Below are positions 8,977-16,014 of a stretch of 39,464 nucleotides of DNA, one piece after another (position 1 is the first letter of the stretch; each line of letters starts with the position of its first letter). Made by a program: the position numbers and the translations under genes. Source of the stretch: Chloroherpetonaceae bacterium (GTDB lineage Bacteria; Bacteroidota; Chlorobiia; Chlorobiales; Thermochlorobacteraceae); assembly GCA_025055975.1 (NCBI GenBank), contig JANWWM010000028.1, positions 100,219 to 139,682 on the forward strand, written 5' to 3'. Under the pieces are notes generated by a model, which saw nothing but the letters and a program-made list of their open reading frames with translations, was not told where the DNA came from and did not search any database.

Positions 8977-8997
8977 GGCAGTAAGCAGTAGGCAGTG
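8977..8997 (+). repeat. Three tandem 7-bp direct repeats upstream of pscA
   Basis: Three heptamers abut without spacing: GGCAGTA (8977-8983), AGCAGTA (8984-8990) and GGCAGTG (8991-8997), consensus RGCAGTR. They lie just downstream of the candidate pscA -7 element, where a bound protein would block transcription. They could be an operator for the adjacent MerR/B12 regulator or a simple-sequence tract. Confidence 0.6.
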
Positions 8998-8998
8998 C

Positions 8999-9054
8999 CG
9001 CTGTCGTAGTTTGAGACAGCGTTCTTCAAACTCGCCCCCGTGGGTGAGTTTGAA
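8999..9054 (+). promoter_or_regulatory. Two tandem hairpins in the pscA leader with repeated AGTTTGA motifs
   Basis: The first hairpin pairs CGCTGTC (8999-9005) with GACAGCG (9015-9021). The second pairs TTCAAACTCGCCC (9025-9037) with GGGTGAGTTTGAA (9042-9054) around CCGT: 13 pairs, one of them a G-U wobble. No T run follows either, so they are not ordinary terminators. The 7-mer AGTTTGA occurs forward at 9008-9014 and 9047-9053. It occurs inverted (TCAAACT) at 9026-9032 and again at 9109-9115, close to the ribosome-binding site. The region could act as RNA (translation control) or as DNA (operator array). Confidence 0.6.
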
Positions 9055-9137
9055 AGTTGCGTAGTTCGCGCCCAAAATGAACGACACAGGCGCGCAATCC
9101 AAATGTCATCAAACTAACATTGGCAAAGGAGAATACA

Positions 9138-11414
9138 ATGGCTGACCAAGAAAAACCCACGCCTTCGGGTGGAGAAGGCGGCGGCGCGCCGAAGCGACCT
9201 TTGCAAGCCGCGAAATTGCAAGCCGCGTCCAAAAAGCCCGCTGCGGCTGAAGCCGCCAAGGCTGCCGCGCCCGCAAAAGAAGGCGCGAAACCCGCGTCCG
9301 CTCCCGCCAAACCCGTCGTTATGGAAGCGGACGTCGCCGAGATGAAACGCTTTCTGCTCAAACGCACCGAAACCCGCACGACCAAGTGGTTTCAAGTCTT
9401 TGACGCAGACAAACTCACGGACGAACAAGTGTTCGGCGGACACCTCGCGCTCTTGGGTTGCTTGGGCATCGTGATGGGCATCTACTACATCTCAGGCATC
9501 CAAGTCTTCCCAAATGGCGCCGTCGGGTTCTACGACAACTGGTTCTACCTCACCATTAAGCCCCGAATGGTGTCGCTCGGCATCGACACGTATAGCCCCG
9601 AAACCGCCGACTTGATGGAAGCGGCTCGCAAACTCTTGTGGTGGGCGGGCATTCACTTCGCCGTTGGCGCCTTCCTCATCTACGGCGGTTGGAAACACTG
9701 GACGAGCGACCTTTCGAACCCGCTCGCGTTCCTTTTCTTCTGGAACAAAGACGCCGCGATTCCGGGCAACTTCCGCGATTTTAGAATGTTCGGAAGCATA
9801 ATTCCGGGCGGCATTGGCGGACGATCGGCGAAAAACTACGCCGAAGCCCTTGGCGCGCACACGATTTATCAAGCCTTCCTCTTTCTCGCTTGGGGCTTCG
9901 TGATGTGGTTCGCGCTCGGCATCACGCCCGAACCCAACTTCCAGAAGATTAACAGCGAAGCGTTCATGTCGTTTGTGTGGGCGGGCGTGTTCTTCGTCTT
10001 GGGCTTCTATTGGTGGAACAATCCGCCGCGCGCCGCCGAACACCTCAACGACGACTTGAAGGCGATCTTCTCCGTTCACCTGACCTCGATGGGTTATGTG
10101 AACATCGCCCTCGGCATCTTCGCCTTCATCGCCTTCAAGCAAAATCAATTCTTCTATCAACAGCTCAACGATTTGGTGTATTACATTTACGGCGAGCCTT
10201 TTAACCGCGTCGGCTTCGACGCAAACGGCAACACCGACCTGTCGAAGGTCGAGTATCCCGAATATCCGCCTTACGCGATTCTGCCCAAGAACGGAGCGAC
10301 GTTCGGAATGGCTCAAACCGTCATCAACCTGCTCGCGTTCAACCACATCATTTGCGGATTCCTGTATGTGTTCGCGGGCGTGTTCCACGGCGGACAATAC
10401 CTGCTCAAAATTCAAATGAGCGGTCTCTACAATCAAATCAAGTCCAAGTGGATCGCGCTGGGTCGCAACAAGGAATTCCAAGTCAAGTTCGTCGGCACGA
10501 TTATGGTGATGTGCTTTACGACGATGATTTCCGTCTATGCCGTCATCTGCTGGAACTCGCTGTGCGAACTGAACATGATGGGCGCGAACATCACGATGAG
10601 CTTCTACTGGCTCCGTCCGCTCCCGATGTGGCACTTCCTCTTTGAAGATCCCTCCATCAACGACTGGTGCGCGCTGCATGCCATCGTGGCGGGTTGGCTC
10701 TTCGCGTCGGTCGCCACGTCCCGCATCGCGTTCTTCTCGCACACGTCGCCGCTTTGGGAAGACTTGGGCTTGAAAAAGAACTCGTTCTCGTTCCCGTGCA
10801 TTGGTCCCGTTTATGGCGGCACCTGCGGCGTATCGATTCAAGACCAACTGTGGTTTGCGATTTTGTGGTCGGTCAAGCCGCTCTCGGTGATTGAGTGGTA
10901 TATCGACGGCGGTTGGCTGGCTTCGATGAACTACGGAATGGCGGTCGCGGATTGCAATGCTTGGGACGCCATCGCGGGCTTGAAGCATCACTACACGGGC
11001 GGCGTGTTCTACTATATGTGGACCGAAACGCAGATGATCTGGGCAAGCTCGCACCTGACGGTCGTCTTGTTGCTCGGACACCTCGTCTGGTTCATTAGTT
11101 TCGCCGTGTGGTTCAAGGACAGAGGCTCGCGTTTGGAAGGCGCGGACATTCAAACGCGCACGATTCGTTGGCTTGGCAAAACCTTGCTCGGACGCGACGT
11201 CAAGTTCCGCTTCCCCGTGCTGAACCTTTCGGACTCGAAGTTCGCGGGCACGGTGCTCTATTTCAGCGGAACGTTTATGCTCGTCTGGCTCTACATCGCC
11301 AACGGCTTCTATATGACCAAACAACCTGCGCCGCCGCCCGTTAGCCAAGCCGCTTCGCAAGGTGGCGACTTGCTGGCGGAAGTCGTCGGCTATTTGCTCA
11401 AACTCATTGGCTAA
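9138..11414 (+). CDS. pscA: Photosystem P840 reaction-centre core protein PscA
   Basis: PscA forms the homodimeric core of the type I reaction centre in the cytoplasmic membrane, binding the P840 special pair, antenna pigments and the FX iron-sulfur cluster. The 758-residue product has about eleven hydrophobic spans. The FX-binding loop FPCIGPVYGGTC lies at residues 552-563, with C554 and C563 as ligands. Long stretches such as GGHLALLG, IYYISGIQVFP, NWFYLTIKPRMVSLGIDTYS, NHIICGFLYVFAG and RGSRLEGADIQTRTIRWLGK match Chlorobium-type PscA as I remember it. The first 70 residues are an Ala/Lys/Pro-rich cytoplasmic extension. I chose ATG 9138 because AAAGGAGA (9125-9132) sits 5 nt upstream; an in-frame TTG at 9120 lies before that site. 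The gene is monocistronic: pscB, which follows pscA in classical green sulfur bacteria, is not present here. Confidence 0.98.
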   Translation: MADQEKPTPSGGEGGGAPKRPLQAAKLQAASKKPAAAEAAKAAAPAKEGAKPASAPAKPVVMEADVAEMKRFLLKRTETRTTKWFQVFDADKLTDEQVFGGHLALLGCLGIVMGIYYISGIQVFPNGAVGFYDNWFYLTIKPRMVSLGIDTYSPETADLMEAARKLLWWAGIHFAVGAFLIYGGWKHWTSDLSNPLAFLFFWNKDAAIPGNFRDFRMFGSIIPGGIGGRSAKNYAEALGAHTIYQAFLFLAWGFVMWFALGITPEPNFQKINSEAFMSFVWAGVFFVLGFYWWNNPPRAAEHLNDDLKAIFSVHLTSMGYVNIALGIFAFIAFKQNQFFYQQLNDLVYYIYGEPFNRVGFDANGNTDLSKVEYPEYPPYAILPKNGATFGMAQTVINLLAFNHIICGFLYVFAGVFHGGQYLLKIQMSGLYNQIKSKWIALGRNKEFQVKFVGTIMVMCFTTMISVYAVICWNSLCELNMMGANITMSFYWLRPLPMWHFLFEDPSINDWCALHAIVAGWLFASVATSRIAFFSHTSPLWEDLGLKKNSFSFPCIGPVYGGTCGVSIQDQLWFAILWSVKPLSVIEWYIDGGWLASMNYGMAVADCNAWDAIAGLKHHYTGGVFYYMWTETQMIWASSHLTVVLLLGHLVWFISFAVWFKDRGSRLEGADIQTRTIRWLGKTLLGRDVKFRFPVLNLSDSKFAGTVLYFSGTFMLVWLYIANGFYMTKQPAPPPVSQAASQGGDLLAEVVGYLLKLIG

Positions 11415-11417
11415 TCC

Positions 11418-11432
11418 AAAAAAGGAGGAGAG
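11418..11432 (+). other. Orphan Shine-Dalgarno-like sequence after pscA
   Basis: An extended purine tract containing GGAGGAG (11424-11430) starts 4 nt after the pscA stop. It would be a strong ribosome-binding site, yet no ATG, GTG or TTG follows at usable distance before the terminator at 11449. It may be the remnant of a downstream cistron's initiation site. Confidence 0.45.
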
Positions 11433-11448
11433 CGGAAAACACGGTTAG

Positions 11449-11474
11449 GGGGACTTGCGAAAGTCCCCTTTTTT
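11449..11474 (+). terminator. Intrinsic terminator after pscA
   Basis: GGGGACTT (11449-11456) pairs perfectly with AAGTCCCC (11461-11468) around GCGA and is followed by six T. The T run lies on the plus strand side only, so it ends the pscA transcript and not that of the convergent symporter gene. Confidence 0.93.
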
Positions 11475-11478
11475 ATTG

Positions 11479-12789
11479 CTACGCTTTTTCAAGCGCGTTC
11501 TCGGAAGCCTCTACCCAAGCGGCGAGCGTGATGTCGCCCGCGACATTGACGACCGTGCGGCTCATGTCCAGAATCCTATCCACGCCCAAAATCACGCCGA
11601 TTCCTTCGGCGGGCACGCCAATCGTTTGAAGCACGAGCACGACGAGCGGCAACGACCCTCCTGGCACCCCCGCCGTTCCAACGCCCGCCAAAACCGACAG
11701 CGCCGTCACGACGACTTGCTCGCCAAGCGAAAGGTCAATCCCATAGAACTGCGCCAAAAACAGCGCCGTAACGCCCTCGTAAAGCGCCGTTCCGTTTTGA
11801 TTCGCCGTCGCGCCCACGGTCAAAATGAAGTTCGCAATGTCTCGATTCACGCCCAATCGCTCCGTCGTTACTCGAATCGACGTGGGCAGAGTCGCGTTGG
11901 ACGAACTCGTCGAGAACGCCGTCAAAATCACTTCCCAACCGTTCCTGAAGAACTCGATCGGATCGCGCTTCGCCAACAGGCGCAAAATCAAGCCATAAAC
12001 GACGACGAGATGCGCGCCCAAGGCGAGCATCACGACGAAGACATACTTGCCGAGCGTGGCGATGATTTGAACGCCCAATTGCGACGCGGCGGAGAAGATG
12101 AGCGCGGCGACCCCAAACGGCGCGAAGCGCATCGCAAAATCAATCACTTTCATCGTTACGTCGTAAAGCGCTTGCAGCGCTTTCGCAAGCGGCTCGACGC
12201 GCTCTTTTTCAAGCGTCGCCATCGCCACGCCAAACGTCAGCGCAAAGAACATAATCGCCAGCAATCCGCCGCCTTGATAGTTCGGGTCGAAAGCGAAGGT
12301 CGCATCGACGAAGGGATTGCGCGGAATGAAATCGAGCAACGTTTGAACGGCGGATTTTTTCTGTTCCGCGCTCGTAAGAATCGCGCTCACGCTTTGATTG
12401 CTTTGCAACGTCGCCATCAAGGCTTGACGATCGTTCTCGGAAATGCCCGCGCCCGGCTTGAACAAGTTGACGAGCAACACGCCCACGCCCACCCCCAACG
12501 CGGTGATGACGACCGTAAAGAGCAACGTTTTCAAGCCGATTCGTCCGATGCGACCCACGTCGCCCAAATCCGCCACGCCCAGCGCGATCGCCGAAAAGAC
12601 GAGCGGAATGATGACCATAAAAATCAACCTCAAAAAAATTTGCCCGATGGGGTAAGCGACGTTCGCGGCGAGCCACTTGACAACCTCGCTTTGCGGCAGA
12701 AACAAATTGACCACAAGCCCCGCCGCAAGTCCCGCGAACAGCCCGATGAAAATTTGCCAGTGAAGAGGCGACGATTTCTTTTGCGACAT
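11479..12789 (-). CDS. Dicarboxylate/amino acid:cation symporter (DAACS, GltP/DctA family)
   Basis: The 436-residue protein belongs to the SLC1-like elevator transporters that import acidic amino acids or C4-dicarboxylates with Na+ or H+. The serine-rich hairpin STSSSNATLP and the NQNGT cation motif (canonical NMDGT) are present. So is DRILDMSRTVVNVAGD, which keeps the aspartate and arginine that bind amino and side-chain carboxylates in GltPh. The retained arginine favours glutamate or aspartate, but dicarboxylates cannot be excluded. About eight membrane spans plus two re-entrant loops are expected. The gene starts 6 nt after the folK stop, so it is probably cotranscribed with folB-folK. 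It suggests uptake of organic substrates. Confidence 0.92.
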   Translation of the reverse strand: MSQKKSSPLHWQIFIGLFAGLAAGLVVNLFLPQSEVVKWLAANVAYPIGQIFLRLIFMVIIPLVFSAIALGVADLGDVGRIGRIGLKTLLFTVVITALGVGVGVLLVNLFKPGAGISENDRQALMATLQSNQSVSAILTSAEQKKSAVQTLLDFIPRNPFVDATFAFDPNYQGGGLLAIMFFALTFGVAMATLEKERVEPLAKALQALYDVTMKVIDFAMRFAPFGVAALIFSAASQLGVQIIATLGKYVFVVMLALGAHLVVVYGLILRLLAKRDPIEFFRNGWEVILTAFSTSSSNATLPTSIRVTTERLGVNRDIANFILTVGATANQNGTALYEGVTALFLAQFYGIDLSLGEQVVVTALSVLAGVGTAGVPGGSLPLVVLVLQTIGVPAEGIGVILGVDRILDMSRTVVNVAGDITLAAWVEASENALEKA

Positions 12790-12795
12790 TTGCGT

Positions 12796-13311
12796 TCAGC
12801 GCGGTTTTTCGTTGAAAGTTGATAGAGAATCGATTTTGCGCACGATGGAAACGTCGGGCGTTTCCGCAAGCAATTCGGAAATGCGTTTGTTCAAAACCGG
12901 GTGCGCAAGGTCTTCAATTTCCAACATCGGCGCGAGCACGAACTTTCGGTTCGGAATTTCGGGGTGAGGAATCGTCAAGCCTTCTTGTTGGAGCGCGAGG
13001 TCGTCGTAGAAAAGCAAATCCAAATCGATTGGGCGCGGCGACCATCGAGCGTAGCGTTCAGGTCTGCCCAGTTCGCGCTCGATGCGTTTGAGAGCGTTCA
13101 GAAGCTCGATGGGCGAAAGTTCGGTGAAGAGTTTGGCGACGGCGTTGAGAAAGTCGTTCTGTTTGGAACAATCGATTGGGGGCGATTCATAGACGCTCGA
13201 TGCGGCGAGCACGTGCGTCGCTCGCAGTCGCCCGATGCGTCGCAGAGCCTCGTTCAAGAGTTCGAGCCGCTCGCCAAGATTCGAACCAAGACCCACAAAC
13301 GCGATGCTCAT
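12796..13311 (-). CDS. folK: 2-amino-4-hydroxy-6-hydroxymethyldihydropteridine pyrophosphokinase
   Basis: HPPK transfers pyrophosphate from ATP to 6-hydroxymethyl-dihydropterin in folate synthesis. The 171-residue protein starts MSIAFVGLGSNLGERLELL, the classic family N-terminus. ASSVYESPPI, NDFLNAVAKL, IERELGR, RPIDLDLLFYDD and IPHPEIPNRKFVLAPMLEI follow, including the two metal-binding aspartates of DLDLLFYDD. The ATG at 13311 overlaps the folB stop by 4 nt (ATGA), which decides the start; the frame stays open far upstream of it, but that part is antisense to folB. The final residues, after the APMLEI region, are a little longer than in compact HPPKs. Confidence 0.95.
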   Translation of the reverse strand: MSIAFVGLGSNLGERLELLNEALRRIGRLRATHVLAASSVYESPPIDCSKQNDFLNAVAKLFTELSPIELLNALKRIERELGRPERYARWSPRPIDLDLLFYDDLALQQEGLTIPHPEIPNRKFVLAPMLEIEDLAHPVLNKRISELLAETPDVSIVRKIDSLSTFNEKPR

Positions 13312-13676
13312 CGCTCGACGACGTAATCGGCTTCGACGTAATCGCACACGCCGCCGACGGGCGGATTGCGCTTGCGCACGCGGATTCGGACGGAATCCAA
13401 CGCCTGAAAATCGCGCATCAACTCGTCGGCGATGGCTTTGGCGACGGCTTCGATGAGATAGAACTTCTTGCCCGTCAAGGCTTCTTTGATTTTGGCGTAG
13501 ACTTTTTCGTAGTCGACGGTTTTGGCGAGTTTGTCGGTCGCGCCCGCCTCCGAAAAATCCAGCGCGAGTTCCGCGTCGACTTCGTAGCGCGCGCCAACCT
13601 GATGCTCGGCTTGATAAACGCCATGATGCGCGTAAAAGACGGCGTTCATCAAGCGCACGTAGCTTTTTTGTTTCAT
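13308..13676 (-). CDS. folB: Dihydroneopterin aldolase
   Basis: FolB cleaves dihydroneopterin to hydroxymethyl-dihydropterin and glycolaldehyde, the step directly before FolK. The 122-residue length is standard. Family motifs are NAVFYAHHGVYQAEHQVGARYEVD near the N-terminus, described here in parts: AHHGVYQAE carries the substrate-binding glutamate, and TVDYEKVY and YLIEAVAKAIADELM follow. RVRKRNPPVGGV contains the catalytic lysine region. It is first in the folB-folK-symporter run. The 172-bp gap upstream is shared with the divergent lectin gene. Confidence 0.94.
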   Translation of the reverse strand: MKQKSYVRLMNAVFYAHHGVYQAEHQVGARYEVDAELALDFSEAGATDKLAKTVDYEKVYAKIKEALTGKKFYLIEAVAKAIADELMRDFQALDSVRIRVRKRNPPVGGVCDYVEADYVVER

Positions 13677-13700
13677 TGAGATTCGCTAACGGATTTTGCG

Positions 13701-13731
13701 TTGCTTGCGGGACAAGATTAGCGTATATTTG
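13701..13731 (+). promoter_or_regulatory. Putative promoter of the lectin gene
   Basis: TTG at 13701-13703, a 20-nt gap and TATATTTG at 13724-13731, an exact TAnnTTTG. It lies in the folB/lectin divergent gap, 118 nt before the lectin ATG, and is the best -7 match in the window. Confidence 0.45.
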
Positions 13732-13848
13732 CCTATCTCTCAAACAGTTCCCCAAAACTCGCAAAGCCCCGTTGAGCGCGAATCTTTGCCAAGTTTGCTT
13801 CGACTCGTTCTTTCAGCCTTAAACTTAAACTGATTGGAGACAACCACT

Positions 13849-14343
13849 ATGAAAAACGCATTCATCTTGGGAATCATCGTAGCGTCGCTCGCTTTTGCGT
13901 TTGCGACCGAAAGCGCCTGCGCGCAGTTCTACAAAATCATCAACAAGGCGAGCAGCAAAGCTTTGGACGTCAGCGGTTCGAAGCCCGACAACGGCACGGA
14001 GATTATTCAGTGGGAATTCAAAAAGAGCAACAATCAGCTCTGGGAATTCGTGCAAGTGGGCAACTTCTTTCAAATCGTCAACAAAGCCACGGGCAAATGC
14101 TTGGACGTGGAGGGCTCCAAGCCCGACAACGGCGTGCGCATCATTCAATGGGAGCCCAACAAGGGCAACAATCAACTCTGGGAGTTTCAGCAAGACGAAA
14201 AAGGTTTTTACCGCATCATCTCCAAAGCCACGAGCAAAGCTCTGACCGTTGAAGGCAACTCGACCGAAAACGGCGCGAAAATCGTTCAATGGGAAATCAA
14301 CAACGGCAACAATCAACTCTGGGAAATCGAAGAGGTTTATTGA
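13849..14343 (+). CDS. Secreted single-domain ricin-type beta-trefoil lectin
   Basis: The 164-residue protein has a clear signal peptide (MKNAFILGIIVASLAFAFA...ACA). The rest is one ricin B-type trefoil of three repeats of about 44 residues, each of the form F(Y/F)xI(I/V)xKA...K.L.V.G....NG..I.QWE....NNQLWE. The QLW triads are the QxW motif of the RICIN fold. No catalytic domain is attached, so it is a free carbohydrate-binding protein in the periplasm or outside the cell. GGAGA (13836-13840) precedes the ATG at 13849; an in-frame TTG at 13834 overlaps that site and is unlikely. The three repeats are very alike, indicating recent or constrained internal duplication. It is transcribed alone, with a candidate promoter and its own terminator. 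Ligand unknown. Confidence 0.93.
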   Translation: MKNAFILGIIVASLAFAFATESACAQFYKIINKASSKALDVSGSKPDNGTEIIQWEFKKSNNQLWEFVQVGNFFQIVNKATGKCLDVEGSKPDNGVRIIQWEPNKGNNQLWEFQQDEKGFYRIISKATSKALTVEGNSTENGAKIVQWEINNGNNQLWEIEEVY

Positions 14344-14364
14344 TTATCTTTGCAAGTCGTAGGT

Positions 14365-14388
14365 AGCCTCCGCGATGGAGGCTTTTTT
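14365..14388 (+). terminator. Intrinsic terminator after the lectin gene
   Basis: AGCCTCC (14365-14371) pairs with GGAGGCT (14377-14383) around GCGAT and is followed by a T run to 14388. It lies 21 nt after the lectin stop. Confidence 0.92.
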
Positions 14389-14440
14389 GTTCGTCGCAAG
14401 AAACGTGTAACGTCGTTCAAAAGGCAAAGATTAGACGAAA

Positions 14441-15094
14441 ATGGCTGAGAAGACCATCATTCCGCTTTTTCCGTTGCCGCTCGTGGTGTGTCCGTCGGAG
14501 CCTTTGCCGCTTCACATTTTCGAGGAACGCTACAAGGCGATGATCGCGTATTGCCGTTCAGGAATGGAACAAGGGCAAAGCAAGCCGTTTGGCGTGTCGC
14601 TCGCTTACAACAACAAATTGTATCAAATCGGCTGCGCGGTGGAACTCGAAGAAATCGTCAACGAATACGCCGATGGGCGTTTGGACATCATCACGACGGG
14701 CGTGATGCGCTACAAAATGTTGGAAGTCTACAAAGACAAGCCCTACATGCAAGCCGCCGTCGAGTTTTTCGATGACGACGACGTCGCCATCAATCCATCG
14801 CTGCGTCAGCGCGCCATCACGCTTCACTTGAAGCTGATGGAGCTTATCAACGGCGAGACGACCATCGAGGATTACGACAGCGAAGAACGCGCGTCGTTTC
14901 GCATCGCGCACAACGCGGGTTTCGACGTGCTTCAAAAGCAAAAGTTGCTTGAAATGACGAGCGAAAACGCGCGCTTGGAGTTCATCATCGAGCATTTTGA
15001 GCGCGTCATTCCCGAAATCGAGCGCGCCGAAGAAATCAAGCGTCGCGTGCGTTCCAACGGTCATTTCAAGAACTTGCGCTCAATGGATTTTTAA
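14441..15094 (+). CDS. LON substrate-binding (LON_substr_bdg) domain protein
   Basis: This 217-residue cytoplasmic protein corresponds to the N-terminal substrate-binding domain of Lon protease without the AAA+ and protease parts. Typical stretches are IPLFPLPLVVCPSEPLPLHIFEERYK at the start, given here as IPLFPLPLVV and LHIFEERYK, then IGCAVELEEI, DGRLDIITTGVMRYK and the helical tail. Such stand-alone proteins are widespread but their client or function is not established. The start ATG at 14441 gives MAEKTIIPLFPLP, matching the family. The nadC start lies 5 nt after its stop, so the two form an operon that continues into the isoaspartyl peptidase gene. Confidence 0.9.
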   Translation: MAEKTIIPLFPLPLVVCPSEPLPLHIFEERYKAMIAYCRSGMEQGQSKPFGVSLAYNNKLYQIGCAVELEEIVNEYADGRLDIITTGVMRYKMLEVYKDKPYMQAAVEFFDDDDVAINPSLRQRAITLHLKLMELINGETTIEDYDSEERASFRIAHNAGFDVLQKQKLLEMTSENARLEFIIEHFERVIPEIERAEEIKRRVRSNGHFKNLRSMDF

Positions 15095-15099
15095 TCCAA

Positions 15100-16014
15100 A
15101 TGCCCGCCGCGAATTTTGCCGCCTTTCGCCGCGCCTGCGAAGCCGACGCGCTCGCGCTCGCCATGCTTGAAGACGTCGGACAAGGCGACCTCACCACCGA
15201 AGCCATCATTCCGTCCGCGCACGAAAGTCGCGCCGTTTTGCTCGCCAAGTCCGACGGCGTCGTCGCGGGCTTGCGCGTCGCCCGATTGTTGCTTTCGTCG
15301 TGGTCGATTCCCATCAAACTTTCGCTACGCAAAAAGGACGGCGAGCGCGTGAAAGCGGGCGACATCATCGGCGAACTTTCGGGGCGCACCAACCTTCTGC
15401 TCGTTACGGAGCGCACGCTTCTCAATCTCCTGCAACGCATGTCGGGCATCGCCACGAAAACCGCGATGTTCGTCGAAGCCATCAAAGGCACGAAAGCGAA
15501 AATTCTCGACACGCGCAAAACCGCGCCCGGCTTGCGCTATTTTGACAAGGAAGCCGTCAAGTTGGGCGGCGGCGCGAATCATCGCTTCGGGCTATACGAT
15601 ATGATTCTCATCAAGGACAATCACATCGACGCGGCGGGCGGAGTCGGCGTTGCGATCGAGCGCGCCAAAGCGTATCTCAAACGCAAATCGCTCAAGACGA
15701 GCATTGAGGTCGAAGTCCGCAACCTCGACGAACTCCGCGAAGCCATCGCGCACAAGCCGAACATCGTCTTGCTCGATAATTTCTCCATCGATGCGCTTGC
15801 CGAAGCCGTCAGAGTCGCGCGAAGCCTGAATCCGAGCGTGAAGCTCGAAGCGTCGGGCGGCGTAACGCTCAGCTCGGCGAGAGCCATCGCCGAAACGGGC
15901 GTGGATTTCATCTCCGTCGGCGAACTCACGCATAGCGTAACGGCGATGGACATTTCAATGAAACTTCAACCCGCCGCGCGACGCGGCAAACGTTCAATCG
16001 TTTTGCGCCAATGA
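15100..16014 (+). CDS. nadC: Nicotinate-nucleotide pyrophosphorylase (carboxylating)
   Basis: NadC converts quinolinate and PRPP to nicotinate mononucleotide in de novo NAD synthesis. The 304-residue protein contains LEDVGQGDLTTEAI, the RTLLNLLQRMSGIAT helix, DTRKTAPGLRYFDKEAVKLG, GGANHRFGLYDMILIKDNH (the quinolinate and phosphate-binding core), EVEVRNLDEL and LEASGGVTL. All expected basic residues are present. It is slightly longer than the usual 280 or so residues, owing to a C-terminal basic tail. It follows the LON-domain gene by 5 nt and its stop overlaps the next start by 4 nt. nadA and nadB are not in view. Confidence 0.97.
   Translation: MPAANFAAFRRACEADALALAMLEDVGQGDLTTEAIIPSAHESRAVLLAKSDGVVAGLRVARLLLSSWSIPIKLSLRKKDGERVKAGDIIGELSGRTNLLLVTERTLLNLLQRMSGIATKTAMFVEAIKGTKAKILDTRKTAPGLRYFDKEAVKLGGGANHRFGLYDMILIKDNHIDAAGGVGVAIERAKAYLKRKSLKTSIEVEVRNLDELREAIAHKPNIVLLDNFSIDALAEAVRVARSLNPSVKLEASGGVTLSSARAIAETGVDFISVGELTHSVTAMDISMKLQPAARRGKRSIVLRQ

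Noticed and set aside
8977-9054. Cobalamin riboswitch upstream of pscA
   Set aside because: The GGCAGTG element loosely recalls a B12 box read backwards, but the conserved core and box are not present in the right order or orientation.
9492-11360. Minus-strand open frame of 622 residues opposite pscA
   Set aside because: The composition is His/Arg/Glu-rich with no recognisable motif; it is a mirror frame of pscA.
12796-13764. Long minus-strand open frame of 322 residues covering folB and folK
   Set aside because: The first half is arginine/serine-rich antisense-frame sequence through folB. Only the part from 13311 matches FolK, and the ATGA overlap fixes the start there.
14345-14352. Exact TAnnTTTG match just after the lectin stop
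   Set aside because: No TTTG box lies at the right spacing, and a strong terminator stands between it and the next gene, so a promoter role is unlikely.
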